This document shows, piece by piece, positions 42,619-51,505 of a stretch of 64,000 nucleotides of DNA (position 1 is the first letter of the stretch; each line of letters opens with the position of its first letter). The stretch lies in contig UBMI01000032.1 of NCBI GenBank assembly GCA_900466475.1, forward strand, positions 1 to 64,000, given 5' to 3'. The position numbers were made by a program, and so were the translations under genes. Origin of the DNA: Hyphomicrobiales bacterium (GTDB taxonomy: Bacteria; Pseudomonadota; Alphaproteobacteria; Rhizobiales; Rhizobiaceae). The notes under the pieces are model-generated. The model was not told the origin of the DNA. It saw only the letters and a list, made by a program, of their open reading frames with translations, and ran no database searches.

Positions 42619-44115
42619 TTACTTCATCGTCGGCATGACGAATTCGGCGTCGCCCTTGATACCCGAGGGCCAGCGCGCGGTGATAGTCTTGGTCCGGGTC
42701 CAGAACTTGATGGAATCCGTACCATGCTGGTTGAGGTCGCCGAAGCTCGAAGCCTTCCAGCCGCCGAAGGAATGGTAGGCGAGCGGCACCGGGATCGGAA
42801 CGTTGATGCCGATCATGCCAATATTGATGCGGGAGGCGAAGTCGCGGGCCGCATCGCCGTCACGCGTGAAGATCGCAACGCCGTTGCCGTATTCATGCTT
42901 CATCGGCAGGGACAGCGCTTCTTCGTAGTTATGGGCGCGGACGACCGAAAGGACCGGTCCGAAGATCTCGGTCTTGTAGATGTCCATCTCCGGCGTGACG
43001 TGGTCGAACAGGCAGCCGCCGACAAAATAGCCGTCTTCATAACCCTGAAGCTTGAAATCGCGGCCGTCGACGACGAGCTTGGCGCCTTCTTCGATGCCCT
43101 TGCTGATCAGGCCCTGGATGCGGTTATAGGCATCCTTGGTGATGACGGGACCCATGTCGGCCTTGTCGTCGGTGTAAGGGCCGATGCGCAGGGACTCGAT
43201 CTTCGGCACCAGCTTTTCAACGAGGCGGTTGGCGGTTTCCTCACCGACCGGGACGGCAACGGAGACGGCCATGCAGCGCTCGCCGGCCGAACCGTAGCCG
43301 GCGCCCATCAGGGCGTTGACGGCCTGGTCCATATCGGCATCGGGCATGATGATCATGTGGTTCTTGGCACCGCCGAAGCACTGGGCGCGCTTGCCGTTCG
43401 ATGCAGCCGTTCCATAGACGTAACGGGCGATCGGCGTGGAGCCGACGAACGAGACGGCACCAATATCGGGATCGGTGAGGATCGCATCAACGGCAGTCTT
43501 GTCGCCGTTGACAACGTTGAGGATGCCAGCCGGCAGACCAGCCTCGATCATCAGTTCGGCAAGGCGGATCGGCAGAGAGGGATCGCGCTCGGAGGGCTTC
43601 AGGATGAAGGCATTGCCGCAGGCGATCGCCGGAGCAAACATCCACATCGGGATCATGCCCGGAAAGTTAAAGGGCGTGATGCCCGCGCCAATGCCGACCG
43701 GCTGGCGGATCGAATACATGTCGATCGCAGGACCGGCACCTTCGGTGAACTCACCCTTGGCAAGATGCGGGATGCCGCAGACGAATTCACAGACTTCGAG
43801 GCCGCGGATCACATCGCCTTTTGAATCCTCGACCGTCTTGCCGTGCTCGCTGGAGAGCAGCGTCGCAAGCTCATCCATGTGCTGGTTCAGGAGATCGACG
43901 AACTTGAAGAAGACGCGTGCACGACGCTGCGGGTTGGTGGCAGCCCATTTCGGCTGCGCGGCCTTGGCGTTTGCAACGGCGGCGCGCAGTTCCTCGACGC
44001 TTGCGAGCGCCACCTTTGCCTGCACTTCGCCGGTCGCCGGATTGAAGACGTCGCTGGTGCGGCCGCTGGTGCCGGCAACCTTCTTGCCGCCAATGAAATG
44101 ACCAATCTCACGCAT
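42619..44115 (-). CDS. mmsA: CoA-acylating methylmalonate-semialdehyde dehydrogenase
   Basis: A 498-residue aldehyde dehydrogenase of the MmsA/IolA type, which turns methylmalonate semialdehyde (valine) or malonate semialdehyde (inositol) into propionyl- or acetyl-CoA. Motifs: ITPFNFPGMIPMWMFAPAIA with oxyanion Asn150, FVGSTPIARYVY, and the catalytic Cys281 in GERCMAV; it lacks the general-base Glu of hydrolytic relatives, as expected for a CoA-acylating enzyme. The ATG at 44115 has AGGAGGAAT upstream; the frame to 44145 is an extension without support. Regulator candidate: the LysR at 44599. Confidence 0.93.
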   Translation of the reverse strand: MREIGHFIGGKKVAGTSGRTSDVFNPATGEVQAKVALASVEELRAAVANAKAAQPKWAATNPQRRARVFFKFVDLLNQHMDELATLLSSEHGKTVEDSKGDVIRGLEVCEFVCGIPHLAKGEFTEGAGPAIDMYSIRQPVGIGAGITPFNFPGMIPMWMFAPAIACGNAFILKPSERDPSLPIRLAELMIEAGLPAGILNVVNGDKTAVDAILTDPDIGAVSFVGSTPIARYVYGTAASNGKRAQCFGGAKNHMIIMPDADMDQAVNALMGAGYGSAGERCMAVSVAVPVGEETANRLVEKLVPKIESLRIGPYTDDKADMGPVITKDAYNRIQGLISKGIEEGAKLVVDGRDFKLQGYEDGYFVGGCLFDHVTPEMDIYKTEIFGPVLSVVRAHNYEEALSLPMKHEYGNGVAIFTRDGDAARDFASRINIGMIGINVPIPVPLAYHSFGGWKASSFGDLNQHGTDSIKFWTRTKTITARWPSGIKGDAEFVMPTMK

Positions 44116-44287
44116 GGGTATTCCTCCTGATATTCTGGATGGCACAACAATCGCACTTCAATTTTCACAAATCAATGCGCTATAATAAGCAACCGTTGTG
44201 CGTATATTGTAGTTCTACGACTGCAGTGAGCGCTCCTGCTACAAAACTGGCACCAAATAGGAACAAGTCAAAGGGAAGATCGAACCG

Positions 44288-44602
44288 ATGAGTGAGAAGC
44301 CTATAGTCAGAATGGCGGAGCTGGAGATCGATCCAGATACGATCGAAACCTACCGGGCGCTGCTGATCGAGGAAATCGAGGCATCAGTCGCGCTGGAAGA
44401 CGGTGTCCTTTCTCTGAATGCCGTCTCCATCAAGGATCATCCGAACATAATCCGTATCCTTGAGGTCTACGCCGACCGGGACGCATATGAGGCTCATCTG
44501 CAGACGCCGCATTTCCTCAAATACAAGAAGGAGACATCAGGCATGGTGACATCGCTGACGCTCATCGACGTCGATCCGATTGCGATGCGCTCAAAACCAT
44601 GA
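44288..44602 (+). CDS. Antibiotic-biosynthesis-monooxygenase-like (YgiN-type) protein
   Basis: A 104-residue ferredoxin-fold protein with the ABM pattern (VRMAELEIDPDTIETYRALL, SLNAVSIKDHPNIIRILEVY, AYEAHLQTPHFLKYKKET). YgiN-type members are proposed quinol monooxygenases. It is divergent from mmsA and its stop overlaps the LysR start by ATGA, so it shares a message with that regulator. Real substrate unknown. Confidence 0.85.
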   Translation: MSEKPIVRMAELEIDPDTIETYRALLIEEIEASVALEDGVLSLNAVSIKDHPNIIRILEVYADRDAYEAHLQTPHFLKYKKETSGMVTSLTLIDVDPIAMRSKP

Positions 44603-45480
44603 ACTGGGATGACGTACGAATTTTCCTGGCCGTCGCCCGCACAGGGCAAATCCTAGCCGCATCGAAGCGGCTGGGGCTCAATCACGCCACGCTCTCGCGC
44701 AGGCTGACCTTGCTGGAAGAGGCGTTGAAGACACGTCTTTTCATCCGCCGCACAAATGGGTGCGAGCTGACCGCAGAAGGCGACATATTCCTTGCCTCGG
44801 CAGAACGGATGGAGACAGAAATGCTCGCCGCGCAGGCCAATCTCGGCCACACCGATACGGCCATTGCGGGAACGGTGCGCGTCGGCGCGCCTGACGGCTT
44901 CGGTGTTTCTTTTCTTGCGCCACGCATGGGCAGGCTGATCGAGCGCCATCCGGCACTGAAGATCCAGCTGGTGCCGGTGCCGCGCTCCTTTTCGCTGTCT
45001 CAACGCGAAGCGGATATCGCCATCACGCTGGAACGACCGGAACAGGGCCGGCTGGTTTCCTCCAAGCTTACCGATTACACGCTTGGGCTCTACGCATCGG
45101 CGGAATATCTGACGCAACACAAAAAGCCCGGCGATATCGATGACCTGAAAGCGCATCCGCGCATCGGCTACGTCGAAGACCTGATCTTCACGGCTTCCTT
45201 GAATTTTTCGGGCGAAGTGATGCGCAGCTGGGACGCGGGTTTCGAGATCTCGACGGCGATAGGCCAGACGGAGGCCGTGCGCTCGGGTGCGGGTATTGGC
45301 ATTCTGCATGACTATATCGCCCGGCAACATGAGGAACTGGTACGAATCCTGCCGCAGGTTTCCATTCGCCGCGCCTATTGGACGACCTATCACGAAAGCG
45401 CACGCGATCTGGTGCGCGTGCGCAGCGTCATCGACTTCCTGCAGGAACTCGTCGACGAGGAAAGGCAAATCTTCCTTTGA
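44599..45480 (+). CDS. LysR-family regulator downstream of the ABM gene
   Basis: A 293-residue LysR regulator. N terminus MNWDDVRIFLAVARTGQILA, helix-turn-helix ASKRLGLNHATLSRRLTLLE, and a full effector domain. It belongs to the branch starting NWDDVR that commonly sits beside aldehyde or semialdehyde dehydrogenase genes; its divergent neighbour mmsA is the natural target. The last 53 bases overlap the antisense small gene at 45428-45652. Confidence 0.86.
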   Translation: MNWDDVRIFLAVARTGQILAASKRLGLNHATLSRRLTLLEEALKTRLFIRRTNGCELTAEGDIFLASAERMETEMLAAQANLGHTDTAIAGTVRVGAPDGFGVSFLAPRMGRLIERHPALKIQLVPVPRSFSLSQREADIAITLERPEQGRLVSSKLTDYTLGLYASAEYLTQHKKPGDIDDLKAHPRIGYVEDLIFTASLNFSGEVMRSWDAGFEISTAIGQTEAVRSGAGIGILHDYIARQHEELVRILPQVSIRRAYWTTYHESARDLVRVRSVIDFLQELVDEERQIFL

Positions 45481-45652
45481 AGCCTTTTCTGGTTCGAAGA
45501 TGCTTCGCCGGTTCCTCGTTCTCATCTGGATTGGGAAGCGGTGTTTCATCCGGCAACCGGTCAGGCTCCGGCTCCTTGATCGGCGGCACCGGTTTCCAGC
45601 CCGGTGAAGGCATCGGCGGTTGGTCGGGAATGGGTTCGTTCGGGACGGACAT
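45428..45652 (-). CDS. Small proline-rich protein
   Basis: A 74-residue protein rich in Pro/Glu at the start (SVPNEPIPDQPPMPSPGWKP and VPPIKEPEPDRLPDETPLP) and in Arg/Lys at the end. The ATG at 45652 has AAAGGAG six bases upstream, which supports translation. It overlaps the end of the LysR gene on the other strand by 53 bases. Similar short proline-rich proteins occur widely in rhizobia as I recall. Function unknown. Confidence 0.55.
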   Translation of the reverse strand: MSVPNEPIPDQPPMPSPGWKPVPPIKEPEPDRLPDETPLPNPDENEEPAKHLRTRKGFKGRFAFPRRRVPAGSR

Positions 45653-45682
45653 GGCCGGCTCCTTTACGATTGCAATATCCGG

Positions 45683-46120
45683 TTATTTATCTTGGCTGAC
45701 GGCTTCGGCAGCGCGCATCGGCATGCTGTCGATGATGGCGAAAAGTTCCGATGATGTGATCGGCTCGCTGACTTTCAGCTTCACCGTGCCATCCTTGCCG
45801 AGCAGGAAGGCGGCGAATTCACCCGGGTCAGGCGCACCGAGTTCTTTCCGGAGCGCTTCGCCATCCAGCCCGTCGCCGCTTCCGAAGACCGGTTTTATGC
45901 TCGATCCAATGAGCTTGAGGACGACCATATCGCGTTCGTCGAGCGCATCGCGATCGGCAAGCAACTGGTTTTCCTGTCGTGCTGCGCGGGAATTATCCCG
46001 GTCAGCAATCACAACGAAGACGCGGTTCTTCCACTGGAACTGTTCGAGGCTGGCGACGGCTGCGTAAGCCGCATTGGTCTCGTCGATCTTCGTTGCGCCG
46101 TAAAGAAGGGTCTTGGACAT
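45683..46120 (-). CDS. DUF4174-like protein
   Basis: A 145-residue protein that looks like a DUF4174 member: NRVFVVIADRDNSRAARQENQLLADRDALDERDMVVLKLI and GKDGTVKLKVSEPITSSELF, a thioredoxin-like shape without the CxxC pair. I start at the ATG at 46120 with GGGAG nine bases upstream. No signal peptide with this start; longer starts at 46126 or 46174 are possible but weaker. Function unknown. Confidence 0.65.
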   Translation of the reverse strand: MSKTLLYGATKIDETNAAYAAVASLEQFQWKNRVFVVIADRDNSRAARQENQLLADRDALDERDMVVLKLIGSSIKPVFGSGDGLDGEALRKELGAPDPGEFAAFLLGKDGTVKLKVSEPITSSELFAIIDSMPMRAAEAVSQDK

Positions 46121-46231
46121 ACACATACTCCCGTCACCGGTGAACGGTGCGGGAGCCGCAAGAGTTCCAACCATGTTGCTTTAAAAGGGACGACGGCCGA
46201 TCAGAAATTGCTGATCGGCCCCGTCGCTACG

Positions 46232-46471
46232 TCAGATATGCAGAAACGCAGAAATCGGAACCTGCAGGGCTGCAGCAATACGCCTCAGCTTTGCGGGATC
46301 GGTGCTTTCGCCGTTTTCAATTTCGAGGATTTCGCCATTGGCCAGACCGCAGGTCACTGCGAGGTCTTCAATACTGTAGCCAACCGCACTGCGTGCGCCC
46401 TTAACCGCAGCTGCCACGTCAATCGGGGAAACAGCGGTCGATTCCTCTATATTCTGAACAGAAATGGACAT
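46232..46471 (-). CDS. Small XRE-family DNA-binding protein
   Basis: A 79-residue protein that is mostly one helix-turn-helix of the Cro/CI type (VKGARSAVGYSIEDLAVTCG and LANGEILEIENGESTDPAKL, ending RRIAAALQVPISAFL). The ATG at 46471 has AAGGAG six bases upstream; a longer frame to 46573 has none. It stands alone, without an antitoxin or toxin partner that I can see. Targets unknown. Confidence 0.8.
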   Translation of the reverse strand: MSISVQNIEESTAVSPIDVAAAVKGARSAVGYSIEDLAVTCGLANGEILEIENGESTDPAKLRRIAAALQVPISAFLHI

Positions 46472-46695
46472 CAAATTCTCCTTAATGCCTCGGTGGACTG
46501 TCCCTACCCCCAGGCGGCAAGCCGCCAGCATTTCGCGACGCAACGAAAACATTGGGCAATTGCTGCATCGCACCGCACATAAATAGGTAAACTAATGTTA
46601 ACGGCAATAGCAAAATGCGAGGAGGCATCATTTTGACGTCAAAAAGCGCCGATGCCGTGCACTGCCGAACAGGAATACCAACTTATGGGAGAGAA

Positions 46696-46772
46696 TGGTA
46701 CGGTTGGGGGGTCTCGAACCTCCGACCTCAGGTGCCACAAACCTGCGCTCTAACCAACTGAGCTACAACCGC
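46696..46772 (-). tRNA. tRNA-His (anticodon GTG), lacking G-1
   Basis: Complete cloverleaf on the minus strand: acceptor GCGGTTG/CAACCGT, anticodon stem CAGGT/ACCTG with loop TTGTGGC (anticodon GUG), T-loop GGTTCGAGACC, discriminator A73 and encoded CCA. The base before the acceptor is T, not G, and position 73 is A, not C: the alphaproteobacterial form of histidine identity. Confidence 0.95.
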
Positions 46773-46855
46773 ACAATTGCCGCGCTCGGCGCGACGGGGG
46801 TCACATACGAGGACTTGAACTTTAATTCAAGCCCCGATTTGCCTTCAATATACAA

Positions 46856-46882
46856 AAAGGCCAAACACGCGGTCCAGCCTTT
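46856..46882 (-). terminator. Possible phasin terminator
   Basis: AAAGGC (46856-46861) and GCCTTT (46877-46882) can pair; on the minus strand TTTTTGTAT follows. The stem is short and the loop long, so this is tentative. Confidence 0.4.
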
Positions 46883-46903
46883 ATTGCATATGGCGATTGT
46901 CGA

Positions 46904-47353
46904 TCAGGCAACCTTGAAGGATGCCATGGCCTTTTCAGCTGCTTCCTTGGAAGGCTTTGCAACCTTCTCGGCAACCTGCTTGGTGGTTTCCTGCAGCGCC
47001 TTCGCCTGCTCGACGGTCACTTCAGCCTGCTTGCGGAGGAAGGAGGTCTGCAACTCGAAGAATTCGGCGACGGACTTGACGCCGAGAAGCGCTTCCATGT
47101 GGGAGAGCGAGCTTTCGGCGTTGACGCGTAGCGCGTCGATCGCCTTGAGGCCGATTTCAACGCTGCCGGCCTGCGCGGTCTGCACCGTTGCTTCCAAGGT
47201 CTTGCCGGCTTCTTCGCCCGCAGACTTCAGCTTGGCGTAGGCTTCCTTGGACTGCTGAGCACCCTTTTCGGCGAAGTCGCGGAAGGACTCAGCCAGCTTG
47301 CTCGGGTCGAAAGAGGCAATTGAAAAAACGTCATCGGTCTTTATGGTAGCCAT
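46904..47353 (-). CDS. Phasin (PHB granule-associated protein)
   Basis: A 149-residue all-helical amphipathic protein of the phasin_2 family, with DPSKLAESFRDFAEKGAQQS and SLSHMEALLGVKSVAEFFELQTSFLRKQAE, the typical phasin core. Phasins coat polyhydroxybutyrate granules and control their size. The ATG at 47353 has AAGGAA upstream; the frame to 47380 adds nine unlikely residues. From memory S. meliloti has phasin phaP1 beside cbrA, the same neighbour as here, so it is probably phaP1-like. Confidence 0.88.
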   Translation of the reverse strand: MATIKTDDVFSIASFDPSKLAESFRDFAEKGAQQSKEAYAKLKSAGEEAGKTLEATVQTAQAGSVEIGLKAIDALRVNAESSLSHMEALLGVKSVAEFFELQTSFLRKQAEVTVEQAKALQETTKQVAEKVAKPSKEAAEKAMASFKVA

Positions 47354-47568
47354 CGGATCGCGTTCCTTTAAGATGGGCAAAGCTTCTGCCCGCGATAAAT
47401 TGGATGGATCTTATATAAGGCATCTCGTTGTGCATTGCAACATTATTGTGCGACGCACAATACGTTAACCTTTCCGGCCGAAAGCTCCCGGCTCTTCTGG
47501 ACCGGTCGCAGACCTGCAGTTATTAATAAGCAGTTAATTTGAAGAGGCCGAAAGCGACAGGTTCGATC

Positions 47569-50500
47569 ATGCCCGCAGTCCAGTATCCGTTCATCGATAT
47601 TGCCGTTCATGCGCGGGTTCGTGAACGATTTTCGCGTGGCGAGGCCATGGTCCTGTTCTCGTCCGACCTTTCCCGTCTGTTGTGGGCAAACGGTGCGGGA
47701 GCCGAGCTTTTTAGCCATATTGCGGTCTATGATCTGCTCGACCAAGGTATCAGCCACGCCGATATCACCTTTCGCCAGCTCGAAGCGACTGCCCGCCAGC
47801 TCAACGAAGTCGGCGACCAGAAAACCTTTGTCATCCGCATCGCCAAGGGCTTCCAGCGCGTTCAGGCTCCGGCCTCATCGGAGCTCATCCGTCTCGCCTC
47901 GGGCGAGAAGGCAATCCTGTTTTCCGTCCCGGTCTCCACTCGTCCACTGACAGCGGGCGCAAGCGCTGCGCAGATGTTGCAGGGACTCGATGATCCGGAC
48001 ACGCATATGGCGGTGATCGGGGCCGAAGGTGACGTCATAGCCGCTTCGCCAGGTTTCGCCTCGCTCGGCATCACTCAGCAGGCGGCAAGGACACTCGTCA
48101 CGCTTGCCGGAGCCCATCCGGACCGGCTGGTGAAGCGACCGGTCGCAACCGGTCGTGGTTATCTGCCGGCTGCCGTCGGCAAACTCAACGACGAGCCCGC
48201 ACTCCATCTTCTCTTCGCCGTCGAGACGGCAATCGGTCATCTCGACCCGATCGAGCCCTCAGCCAATGTCGAAGAGCCTGCGCCGCAGGAAATTGCACCT
48301 GCGGAAACCGCAGTGGCTGATATCGCTGGTGTCGCGGCGCCCGCAGCCGGCTTCACCGAAGCCGAGGCGATCGATGCGGTTTCCGGCATCGAAGAAGTCG
48401 AGGAAACGCTGGAAGACATTACCGGCGAGACCGAAGATCCAGTCGAGGTCAGCGAACCGGCAGCAGTCGAAGCCCAATCCGAGCCGCAGCTGGATGAAGG
48501 CGTTTCCGGTCCTGAAGTCGACGTCGAGAATACCGACGGGCAGATGGAGCAGCCGATCGAGGCGTCTGCTGCAACGGAAGCAACCGTGGAGACAGGTGCA
48601 GAAGCTCCGGTTGCCGAACAGATCGAGCAGTCCGCTTCCGTCGCCGAAAACTTCGCGGCAGCACCCGTGGTTCCGGATGAGCCTGACAGCGCCCCGAAAA
48701 GCAGCTTCGTCTTCAAGCCGAACAGCCGCGCCACGCGCTTCGTCTGGAAGATCGATGCGGAAGGCCGTTTCAGCGAAGTTTCGCATGAATTCGCCGAAGC
48801 TGTCGGCCCGCACGCGAGCAACATCATCGGCAGCGCTTTCTCGGACATCGCGGCCCTCTTCAACCTCGATCCGGAATCAAAGCTCTCCGAGGCCCTGGCA
48901 CGACGCGACACCTGGTCCGGCAAGACCATCTACTGGCCGATAGAGGGCACGAGCCTCGTCGTACCGGTCGATCTCGCCGCCCTGCCGACCTACACACGCA
49001 ACCGCGACTTCGATGGTTTCCGCGGCTTCGGGGTGGTGCGCCTGTCGGACGCGCAGGAAGATCCTCTGGCGCTCGGACTAACGCTGGGGCCAGACGGCAT
49101 AGGCCATGATGCCTCCTATCTTGGCCCGGCCAACGAAACGGTGCCGGAAGAGGCTGAACTGCCGCAAGAGCAATCTGACGAGGCTGCCGAGGCTGCGCCG
49201 CAGGGCGAAGACGCAGTAGCTGCCGTCGACGAAAACACCGGCTCGGACGTGGAAACAGCGGCAGAAGCAACCGTCCCGGAAGCGACGGTTGCTTCGGAAC
49301 CTGTCGCCGAGGAGCAATCTGTCGCCGAGCATCGTCACGAGCCGCGCGACGGGCAGGACGAGCCGCCGGCGCTGCGCCTTTCCGAGACGCCAAGCCGCCG
49401 CTTCACCGACAAGATCGTGCAATTGCACAGTGCTGGCAGCGGCCTGACGGCTGCCGAACAGGCAAATTTCCGTGAAATCGCCAAGCGTCTCGAGGCCTTT
49501 GGCGCGCGCCACGACGAGCCGGTCGCGCCGCCGCAGCCGGAGCCTGATGTCGAACAGGCATCCGCTCCAGAAGAGACAGTTAACGAGCCTTCCGCCTTCG
49601 AGCCGACAGTAGCTCAGGAAGCAATCTACGAAGCCGCGGCAGAACCGCTGGCGGAAGAGACTGCTGCCGAAGCGGAAGAAATTCCTGCAGCTGAAGCGGA
49701 AGACGAGGTGACGGAAGGTCTGCAGGAGACGGTCAGCCAGATCGAGGTCTTGACCAGCTTCATTCCGCCGCGCGTGAAGATGACGGACGGGCTTTCGGCT
49801 GCGACCGTCGATCTGCTGCCTGTTGCGGTGCTGATCCATGCCGGCGACCAGTTGATCCATGGCAATCCCGAATTCATGCGGCTGACGGGCTATAATTCCG
49901 TCGAAGCCCTCTCCGAAGTAGGCGGCATCGACGCGCTGCTGCAGCGCCACGACCTCGAAAACGGCACGGGTACGATGATGCTCGTCAAAGCAGATGACAG
50001 GCTGGTACCGGTCACGGCCCGCCTGCAATCGGTTCGCTGGGAAGATTCGAACGCCCTGATGCTGGCGCTGATGCCGGTGGAAAGCCGCGAAGAAGGCAAA
50101 GGCGAGGTTATCCGCCTCGACCAGCGCACCGACCGGATGGTGGAGAAGGTCGCCAAACTGCAGGTCGAGGTGGAGGAATTGCGCTCGATCCTGGAGACGG
50201 CGACCGATGGCGTCGTGGTCATCGGCACGGAAGGCGATATCCGCTCGATGAACCGTTCGGCAAGCGCCCTCTTCAACTACGACGAACAGGAAACGCGCGG
50301 CAAACCCTTCGTCATGCTGTTTGCCCATGAGAGCCAGAAAGCGGTGCTCGACTATCTGCACGGGCTTTCCGGCCACGGTGTCGCAAGCGTGCTGAATGAT
50401 GGGCGCGAGGTGATCGGCCGCGAGGCTGCAGGCGGCTTCGTGCCGCTGTTCATGACCATGGGGCAATTGACCTCTTCCAACGGTTATTGCGCCGTCATTC

Positions 50501-51279
50501 GCGATATCACCCAGTGGAAGCGCACCGAGGACGAGTTGCGCAATGCCAAGGGCGCAGCCGAAACCGCCAATGCCCACAAGACGGATTTCCTTGCCCGCGT
50601 CAGCCATGAAATCCGCACGCCGCTCAACGCCATCATCGGCTTTTCCGACATGATGGCGAGCGAGCGCTTCGGGCCGATCGGCCATCCGCGCTACATCGAA
50701 TATGCAAACGACATCGGCCGTTCCGGCCGGCATGTTCTCGATATCGTCAACGACCTGCTCGATATTTCCAAGATCGAGGCGGGTGAGATGGATCTCGACT
50801 TCGCCTCCGTCGGCCTCAACGAAGCGATCTCGGAAGCAGTGGCACTGGTGCAGCCGCAGGCAAACAGCCAGCGGGTCATCATTCGCACAGCCCTGTCGCA
50901 GTCGGTTCCCGACGTCGTCGCCGACCTGCGCTCGATCAAGCAGATCGCACTGAACATCCTGTCGAACGCCATCCGCTTCACGCCATCAGGCGGGCAGATC
51001 GTCGTTTCCACATCCTATGAGACGAACGGCAGCGTGGCGGTGCGGGTGCGCGATACCGGCATCGGCATGACGCGCAGCGAACTCGACCAGGCAATGAAGC
51101 CATTCCGGCAGGTGTCCTCCACGCAGTCGCGTCATCGCGGCGACGGCACCGGTCTCGGCCTGCCGCTCACGAAGGCAATGGTCGATGCCAACAGGGCGAT
51201 TTTCTCGATCAATTCTGCGCCGAATGAGGGTACGCTGGTGGAGATCACTTTTCCGTCACAACGCGTGCTGGCGGGTTAA
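47569..51279 (+). CDS. cbrA: Multi-PAS sensor histidine kinase, CbrA/PdhS-like
   Basis: A 1236-residue soluble histidine kinase. A PAS-like N-terminal region (1-225) starts MPAVQYPFIDIAVHARVRERF. A second PAS-like part lies near 393-500 (WKIDAEGRFSEVSHEFAEAV), a third near 744-850 (HAGDQLIHGNPEFMRLTGYN), a fourth near 873-980 (TATDGVVVIGTEGDIRSMN). The kinase core follows: phosphorylated His near 1012 in SHEIRTPLNAIIGFSDMM, N-box NILSNAIRFTP near 1130, G-boxes RDTGIGM and GDGTGLGLPLTKAM. Long acidic Ala/Glu/Pro stretches (225-385, 505-735) join the PAS parts. The DHp sequence is of the DivJ/PleC family acting on DivK. The name rests on synteny with a phasin; no membrane helix found. Confidence 0.78.
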   Translation: MPAVQYPFIDIAVHARVRERFSRGEAMVLFSSDLSRLLWANGAGAELFSHIAVYDLLDQGISHADITFRQLEATARQLNEVGDQKTFVIRIAKGFQRVQAPASSELIRLASGEKAILFSVPVSTRPLTAGASAAQMLQGLDDPDTHMAVIGAEGDVIAASPGFASLGITQQAARTLVTLAGAHPDRLVKRPVATGRGYLPAAVGKLNDEPALHLLFAVETAIGHLDPIEPSANVEEPAPQEIAPAETAVADIAGVAAPAAGFTEAEAIDAVSGIEEVEETLEDITGETEDPVEVSEPAAVEAQSEPQLDEGVSGPEVDVENTDGQMEQPIEASAATEATVETGAEAPVAEQIEQSASVAENFAAAPVVPDEPDSAPKSSFVFKPNSRATRFVWKIDAEGRFSEVSHEFAEAVGPHASNIIGSAFSDIAALFNLDPESKLSEALARRDTWSGKTIYWPIEGTSLVVPVDLAALPTYTRNRDFDGFRGFGVVRLSDAQEDPLALGLTLGPDGIGHDASYLGPANETVPEEAELPQEQSDEAAEAAPQGEDAVAAVDENTGSDVETAAEATVPEATVASEPVAEEQSVAEHRHEPRDGQDEPPALRLSETPSRRFTDKIVQLHSAGSGLTAAEQANFREIAKRLEAFGARHDEPVAPPQPEPDVEQASAPEETVNEPSAFEPTVAQEAIYEAAAEPLAEETAAEAEEIPAAEAEDEVTEGLQETVSQIEVLTSFIPPRVKMTDGLSAATVDLLPVAVLIHAGDQLIHGNPEFMRLTGYNSVEALSEVGGIDALLQRHDLENGTGTMMLVKADDRLVPVTARLQSVRWEDSNALMLALMPVESREEGKGEVIRLDQRTDRMVEKVAKLQVEVEELRSILETATDGVVVIGTEGDIRSMNRSASALFNYDEQETRGKPFVMLFAHESQKAVLDYLHGLSGHGVASVLNDGREVIGREAAGGFVPLFMTMGQLTSSNGYCAVIRDITQWKRTEDELRNAKGAAETANAHKTDFLARVSHEIRTPLNAIIGFSDMMASERFGPIGHPRYIEYANDIGRSGRHVLDIVNDLLDISKIEAGEMDLDFASVGLNEAISEAVALVQPQANSQRVIIRTALSQSVPDVVADLRSIKQIALNILSNAIRFTPSGGQIVVSTSYETNGSVAVRVRDTGIGMTRSELDQAMKPFRQVSSTQSRHRGDGTGLGLPLTKAMVDANRAIFSINSAPNEGTLVEITFPSQRVLAG

Positions 51280-51302
51280 AGCCTCATTCTCCGCGCAATT
51301 TC

Positions 51303-51328
51303 AAACGCAGACCCGCTCTGCGTTTCTT
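51303..51328 (+). terminator. cbrA terminator
   Basis: AAACGCAGA-CCCGC-TCTGCGTTT, a perfect nine-pair stem, followed by CTTCT, 24 bases past the stop codon. Confidence 0.65.
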
Positions 51329-51347
51329 CTGGGAACGCTCGCCAAAG

Positions 51348-51372
51348 AAAAGGCAGCCGATGGCTGCCTTTT
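51348..51372 (-). terminator. Strong hairpin, probable acetoacetyl-CoA synthetase terminator
   Basis: AAAAGGCAGCC-GAT-GGCTGCCTTTT, a perfect eleven-pair stem. On the minus strand it is followed by CTTTGG after TTTT, so it can stop transcription from the gene ending at 51557; it may work in both directions. Confidence 0.65.
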
Positions 51373-51401
51373 GGAGTTAGTGCTGGTAAAACAAGAGCTT
51401 A

Positions 51402-51505
51402 GTCTGAGAACGTCATGTTTCGGGAACCGCGGTTCCAGACCATCTCTTCATGTATGGTCTCCAAGTTGGCTTCACCTTTGACAAACCTTTCTTAATGAAA
51501 GGTTT
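51402..51505. other. Structured segment between convergent genes, possible small RNA
   Basis: Three more inverted repeats crowd this stretch: the palindrome GGAACCGCGGTTCC (51423-51436), AGACCAT/ATGGTCT (51438-51444 with 51454-51460), and AAACCTTTC-TTAAT-GAAAGGTTT (51483-51505). GTCTG-A-GAAC (51402-51411) can also pair with GTTC-C-AGAC (51433-51440). Neither strand has a clear promoter, so a small RNA is only one option; a long 3' UTR of either gene is another. Confidence 0.35.

Noticed and set aside
46232..46471. Toxin-antitoxin system built on the small XRE protein
   Set aside because: No small toxin-like gene (RelE, HipA, HigB type) is adjacent; the neighbours are a DUF4174-like protein and tRNA-His.
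49078..50733. A 551-codon frame antisense to the cbrA-like kinase
   Set aside because: The kinase frame carries PAS, DHp and ATPase motifs; the antisense product is compositionally odd and unrelated to any family I know.
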